8,155 bases of DNA, from positions 1 to 8,155 of the forward strand of contig JAFMQQ010000114.1 in assembly GCA_017354595.1 (NCBI GenBank), given 5' to 3'. Positions within the stretch are counted from its first letter, which is position 1; every line of letters begins with the position of its first letter. This document shows positions 5,499 to 8,155 of the stretch, in pieces. The notes under the pieces are model-generated. The model did no database searches. It was not told the DNA's origin and was given only the letters and a program-made list of their open reading frames with translations. Position numbers and translations under genes: made by a program. Source of the stretch: Micromonosporaceae bacterium. GTDB taxonomy: Bacteria > Actinomycetota > Actinomycetes > Mycobacteriales > Micromonosporaceae.

Positions 5499-7019
5499 GT
5501 GCGGGACGCGTGGGACTACGTGATCGTCGGAGCCGGTTCCGCGGGGGCCACCCTCGCCGCCCGGCTGAGCGAAGACCCGGCGGTACGGGTACTGCTGCTG
5601 GAGGCTGGCCCCGACTTCCGGTCCAAACAGACGCCGCCCGGCTTCCAGACCCGCCAGATCGACATGTCGGTGGCGAGCAATCCGGAGTTCTGGTGGCCGA
5701 AGCTGACCGCCCGGCGCAATCCGGTGCAGGAGCCCTACCTCTACCTGCGTGGTCGCGGAGTTGGTGGAAGCTCCACGGTGAACGGGCTGTGCGCCATCCG
5801 CGGGATGCCGGAGGACTTCGACGGTTGGGCCGCGGCCGGCGCGACCGGCTGGTCCTTCGCCGAGGTGCTGCCGGACTTCATCCGGCTTGAGGATGAGCAC
5901 GACTACCCCGACAAGCCGTACCACGGTACCGGCGGCCCGGTCCCGATCTACCGCGAGCCGCAGACCGGCTGGGGCGGCATGGACCTGGCCTTCGCCGAGG
6001 CGGTACAGGACAGCGGCTCGCCGTGGTGCGACGACCACAACGCGCCGGACTCCACCGGGCTGTCCCCGTTCGCGATGAACATCCGGGACGGCATCCGGGT
6101 CTCCACCAACGACGGTTACCTGGAGCCGGCCCGGGACCGGTCGAACCTGGAGATCCGGGGCGGCGCCCAGGTGGACACGCTTGTCTTCGCCCAGCCCGCA
6201 TCGGGCGGGTCGGGCGGCCGCACGGTAACCGGGGTACGGCTGGTCGGTGGCGAGACGGTCCAGCTGGAGCCGGGCGGCGAGGTGGTGGTGGCGTGCGGCT
6301 CAGCGCACTCCCCCGCGGTACTGATGCGCTCCGGCATCGGACCCGCCGACGAGTTGGCCGCGTTGGGCATCAAGTGCGTCGCGGACCTGCCGGTCGGGCG
6401 CGGTCTGCAGGAGCACGCGATGCTGATGATCCAGGTCAATACGAAGGGCGACCTGAAGCGTCCGGTCGACGGCCGGGTCACCAACTGCATCCTGCGGTAC
6501 TCCTCCGGCCTGGGTGGTGCCGGCCGCAACGACATGATGCTGCTGCCCAACAACGGCTCGCCACGGCTCGGGCCGGGTGTGCTGATGATCGCGCAGCAGG
6601 AGCAGGTCTTCTCCCGGGGCAGCGTCACCCTGGTCTCCGCCGATGCCTCGGTCGATCCGTTCATCGACCAGCGCCTGCTCACCGATGAGCGGGATGTGGT
6701 CCGGATGCGGGACGCGGTACGCCGCATCGGCGACCTGCTGGCCCATCCGGCGCTGCGGGCGTTGGTGGACGGCCCGGTGCAGCTACCGAAGGACGAGGAC
6801 CTGCCGCGCATCATCGGCGACACGGTGCACCTGGCCGGCACCTGCCGGATGGGTTCGCCGGACGATCCGGCGACGGTGGTCGACCCGGACTGCCGGGTAC
6901 TCGGATTGGACGGCCTGCGGGTCATCGACGCGTCGGTCTGCCCGACCGTACCGCGGGCGAACATCCATCTCTCCGTCGTGATGATCGCCGAACACATGGC
7001 CGCATCCCTGACCCGCTGA
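5499..7019 (+). CDS. GMC-family FAD-dependent alcohol oxidoreductase (choline dehydrogenase-like)
   Basis: Flavoenzyme of the glucose-methanol-choline family, 506 residues, expected to oxidise an alcohol to an aldehyde or ketone. The GTG start is supported by AGGAGGT at 5486-5492 and places the FAD-binding Rossmann motif GAGSAG at 11-16, with acidic Glu35 at the end of strand 2. GMC signature 1 spans about 85-106 (GRGVGGSSTVNG onward) and signature 2 is GSAHSPAVLMRSGIG (267-281). The C-terminal HLAGTCRMG supplies catalytic His444, and Asn488 in ANIH lies 44 residues later, the same spacing as His466/Asn510 of choline oxidase. At the position of choline oxidase's covalently flavinylated His99 there appears to be Val94, so FAD is probably non-covalent. 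No signal peptide is visible, indicating a cytoplasmic enzyme. It lies 40 nt before the ALDH gene. The electron acceptor and the substrate are unknown. Confidence 0.92.
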   Translation: MRDAWDYVIVGAGSAGATLAARLSEDPAVRVLLLEAGPDFRSKQTPPGFQTRQIDMSVASNPEFWWPKLTARRNPVQEPYLYLRGRGVGGSSTVNGLCAIRGMPEDFDGWAAAGATGWSFAEVLPDFIRLEDEHDYPDKPYHGTGGPVPIYREPQTGWGGMDLAFAEAVQDSGSPWCDDHNAPDSTGLSPFAMNIRDGIRVSTNDGYLEPARDRSNLEIRGGAQVDTLVFAQPASGGSGGRTVTGVRLVGGETVQLEPGGEVVVACGSAHSPAVLMRSGIGPADELAALGIKCVADLPVGRGLQEHAMLMIQVNTKGDLKRPVDGRVTNCILRYSSGLGGAGRNDMMLLPNNGSPRLGPGVLMIAQQEQVFSRGSVTLVSADASVDPFIDQRLLTDERDVVRMRDAVRRIGDLLAHPALRALVDGPVQLPKDEDLPRIIGDTVHLAGTCRMGSPDDPATVVDPDCRVLGLDGLRVIDASVCPTVPRANIHLSVVMIAEHMAASLTR

Positions 7020-7059
7020 TCCCTGACCCCGTCCCCGATCCGCACAGAGGAGAAGCGAC

Positions 7060-8155
7060 ATGGCCGTAACTACGCCCGGTCTGGAGATCGAGCAGCTTCT
7101 CACCGACAACACTCAATTGATCGGCGGCGAGTGGGTACCCGCCGCCAGCGGCATGACCCTCGATGTCATCAACCCGGCCACCACCGAGGTGCTGCTGCGG
7201 GTACCGCGTGGCGACGCCAACGACATCGACGCCGCGGCGCAGGCGGCGCAGGCGGCCTTCCCCGCCTGGCGGGACCTGAACCCGAGCCAGCGCGGCGAGG
7301 TGCTGTACCGGTGGGGCCAGCTGTGCCGGGAGCATGCCGCACAGATCAGCACCCTGGAGTCGATGGAGGTGGGGCACCCGTACTGGGGTCCGTCCCCGGT
7401 CGGCGACTTCCTCATCTACACCGCCGGTATGGCGGACAAGGTGCGTGGCGAGACGCTACCCACCAAGTGGCCGAGCCTGCACGCGATGACCTGGCGCGAA
7501 CCGTACGGCGTGGTCGGTGTCATCATCCCGTGGAACGGGCCGGCTCCGGTGATGACCTTCGATGTGGCTCCGGCCCTGGCCGCCGGCAACACGGTGGTGG
7601 TCAAGCCGGCCGAGGACGCGCCGCTGGCCTGCCTGTACGTGGCGAAGCTGGGCCTCCAGGCCGGCCTGCCGCCGGGCGTACTCAACCTGGTGACCGGGTA
7701 CGGTCCCGAGGCCGGCGCGCCGCTGGCCGGGCACCCGCTGGTACGCCGGATGAGCTTCACCGGCTCGCCCGAGACCGGCTCCAAGATCATGGAGCAGTGC
7801 GCCAGGCACCTGATCCCGTTGCACGTGGAGTCGGGCGGCAAGTCGCCGCAGATCGTGTTCCGCGACGCGGATCTGGACAAGGCGATCCCGGGGATCGTCC
7901 GGATGATCACGCTGAACACCGGCCAGGTCTGCGCCGCCGGCTCGCGGCTGCTGGTGGATCCGACCATCCGCAAGGACGTGGTCGGCGCCATCAAGGACGC
8001 CTTCGGCAAGGTCCGGGTGGGGCCGTGGCACGACGAGGTGGACATGGGCCCGCTGATCAACGCCAAGCAGGAGAAGCGAGTTCTGTCCTATATGGACATC
8101 GGCCGCGAGGAGGGGGCCGAGGTGATCGCCGGCGGTGCGAAGCTCACCGGCGAGC
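7060..8155 (+). CDS. NAD(P)+-dependent aldehyde dehydrogenase (partial, C-terminus beyond window)
   Basis: Aldehyde dehydrogenase superfamily enzyme that oxidises an aldehyde to a carboxylic acid. The ATG at 7060 has a GAGGAG ribosome site at 7047-7052, and 365 codons are present of the usual 480-500. Visible residues are PWNGP with Asn159, the cofactor-binding Lys182 in VVKPAEDAP, FTGSPETG (233-240), the general base Glu257 in VESGGKSPQ (usually LELGGKSP), and catalytic Cys291 in NTGQVCAAGSR. MGPLIN appears later. All catalytic residues are intact, so the enzyme should be active. The gene follows the GMC oxidoreductase by 40 nt in the same direction, implying co-transcription and sequential alcohol-to-aldehyde-to-acid oxidation. 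The exact subfamily (betaine-aldehyde, phenylacetaldehyde or other) cannot be assigned from motifs. Confidence 0.94.
   Translation, partial: MAVTTPGLEIEQLLTDNTQLIGGEWVPAASGMTLDVINPATTEVLLRVPRGDANDIDAAAQAAQAAFPAWRDLNPSQRGEVLYRWGQLCREHAAQISTLESMEVGHPYWGPSPVGDFLIYTAGMADKVRGETLPTKWPSLHAMTWREPYGVVGVIIPWNGPAPVMTFDVAPALAAGNTVVVKPAEDAPLACLYVAKLGLQAGLPPGVLNLVTGYGPEAGAPLAGHPLVRRMSFTGSPETGSKIMEQCARHLIPLHVESGGKSPQIVFRDADLDKAIPGIVRMITLNTGQVCAAGSRLLVDPTIRKDVVGAIKDAFGKVRVGPWHDEVDMGPLINAKQEKRVLSYMDIGREEGAEVIAGGAKLTGE

Noticed and set aside
5142..6038. Minus-strand open frame of 298 codons spanning the intergenic region into the GMC gene
   Set aside because: It overlaps the GMC N-terminus antisense, has no ribosome site or recognisable domain, and crosses the promoter region.
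6116..7045. Minus-strand open frame of 309 codons opposite the GMC gene
   Set aside because: The GMC reading carries both family signatures and the catalytic residues across this span. The antisense product is Arg/Ser-rich without domains.

Overview
This high-GC window is typical of an actinobacterium. It shows strong third-position GC, GTG starts beside ATG starts, purine-rich Shine-Dalgarno sites, and frequent GTA/GGTAC-type codons that are common in Micromonosporaceae. The family assignment is only a guess. No mobile element, RNA gene or CRISPR array was seen. The region reads as an intact catabolic or uptake locus.

Left half, minus strand (about 4956 down to 1): a complete-looking branched-chain-amino-acid-type (HAAT) ABC importer operon in the order binding lipoprotein (livK-like), fused double permease (livH-livM in one 694-residue chain), ATPase livG, ATPase livF. 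The genes are tightly packed: 16 nt, a 4-nt ATGA overlap, then 1 nt between stop and start. LivF runs off the left edge, where its C-terminal tail is encoded by a 15-bp tandem repeat. LivG has a degenerate ABC signature (LSHAE in place of LSGGQ).

Centre (4957-5498): a 542-bp divergent intergenic region. It holds a plausible minus-strand promoter for the importer and a plausible plus-strand promoter for the oxidation genes. A 10-bp element (TTGATTGACC) occurs near the -10 of both promoters. There are also two good palindromes and a GC-rich hairpin in the plus-strand leader. No regulator gene lies in the window.

Right half, plus strand (5499 to the right edge): a GMC-family FAD alcohol oxidoreductase (506 residues, both family signatures and the His/Asn catalytic pair visible). 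After 40 nt comes an aldehyde dehydrogenase of the NAD(P)+ superfamily, truncated by the window end but with all catalytic residues present.

Inferred joint role: import of a small organic substrate by a Liv-type transporter, then alcohol to aldehyde to carboxylate oxidation by the GMC enzyme and ALDH, with both arms controlled from one shared divergent control region. The substrate cannot be read from the sequence. Despite the Liv names, it need not be a branched-chain amino acid.
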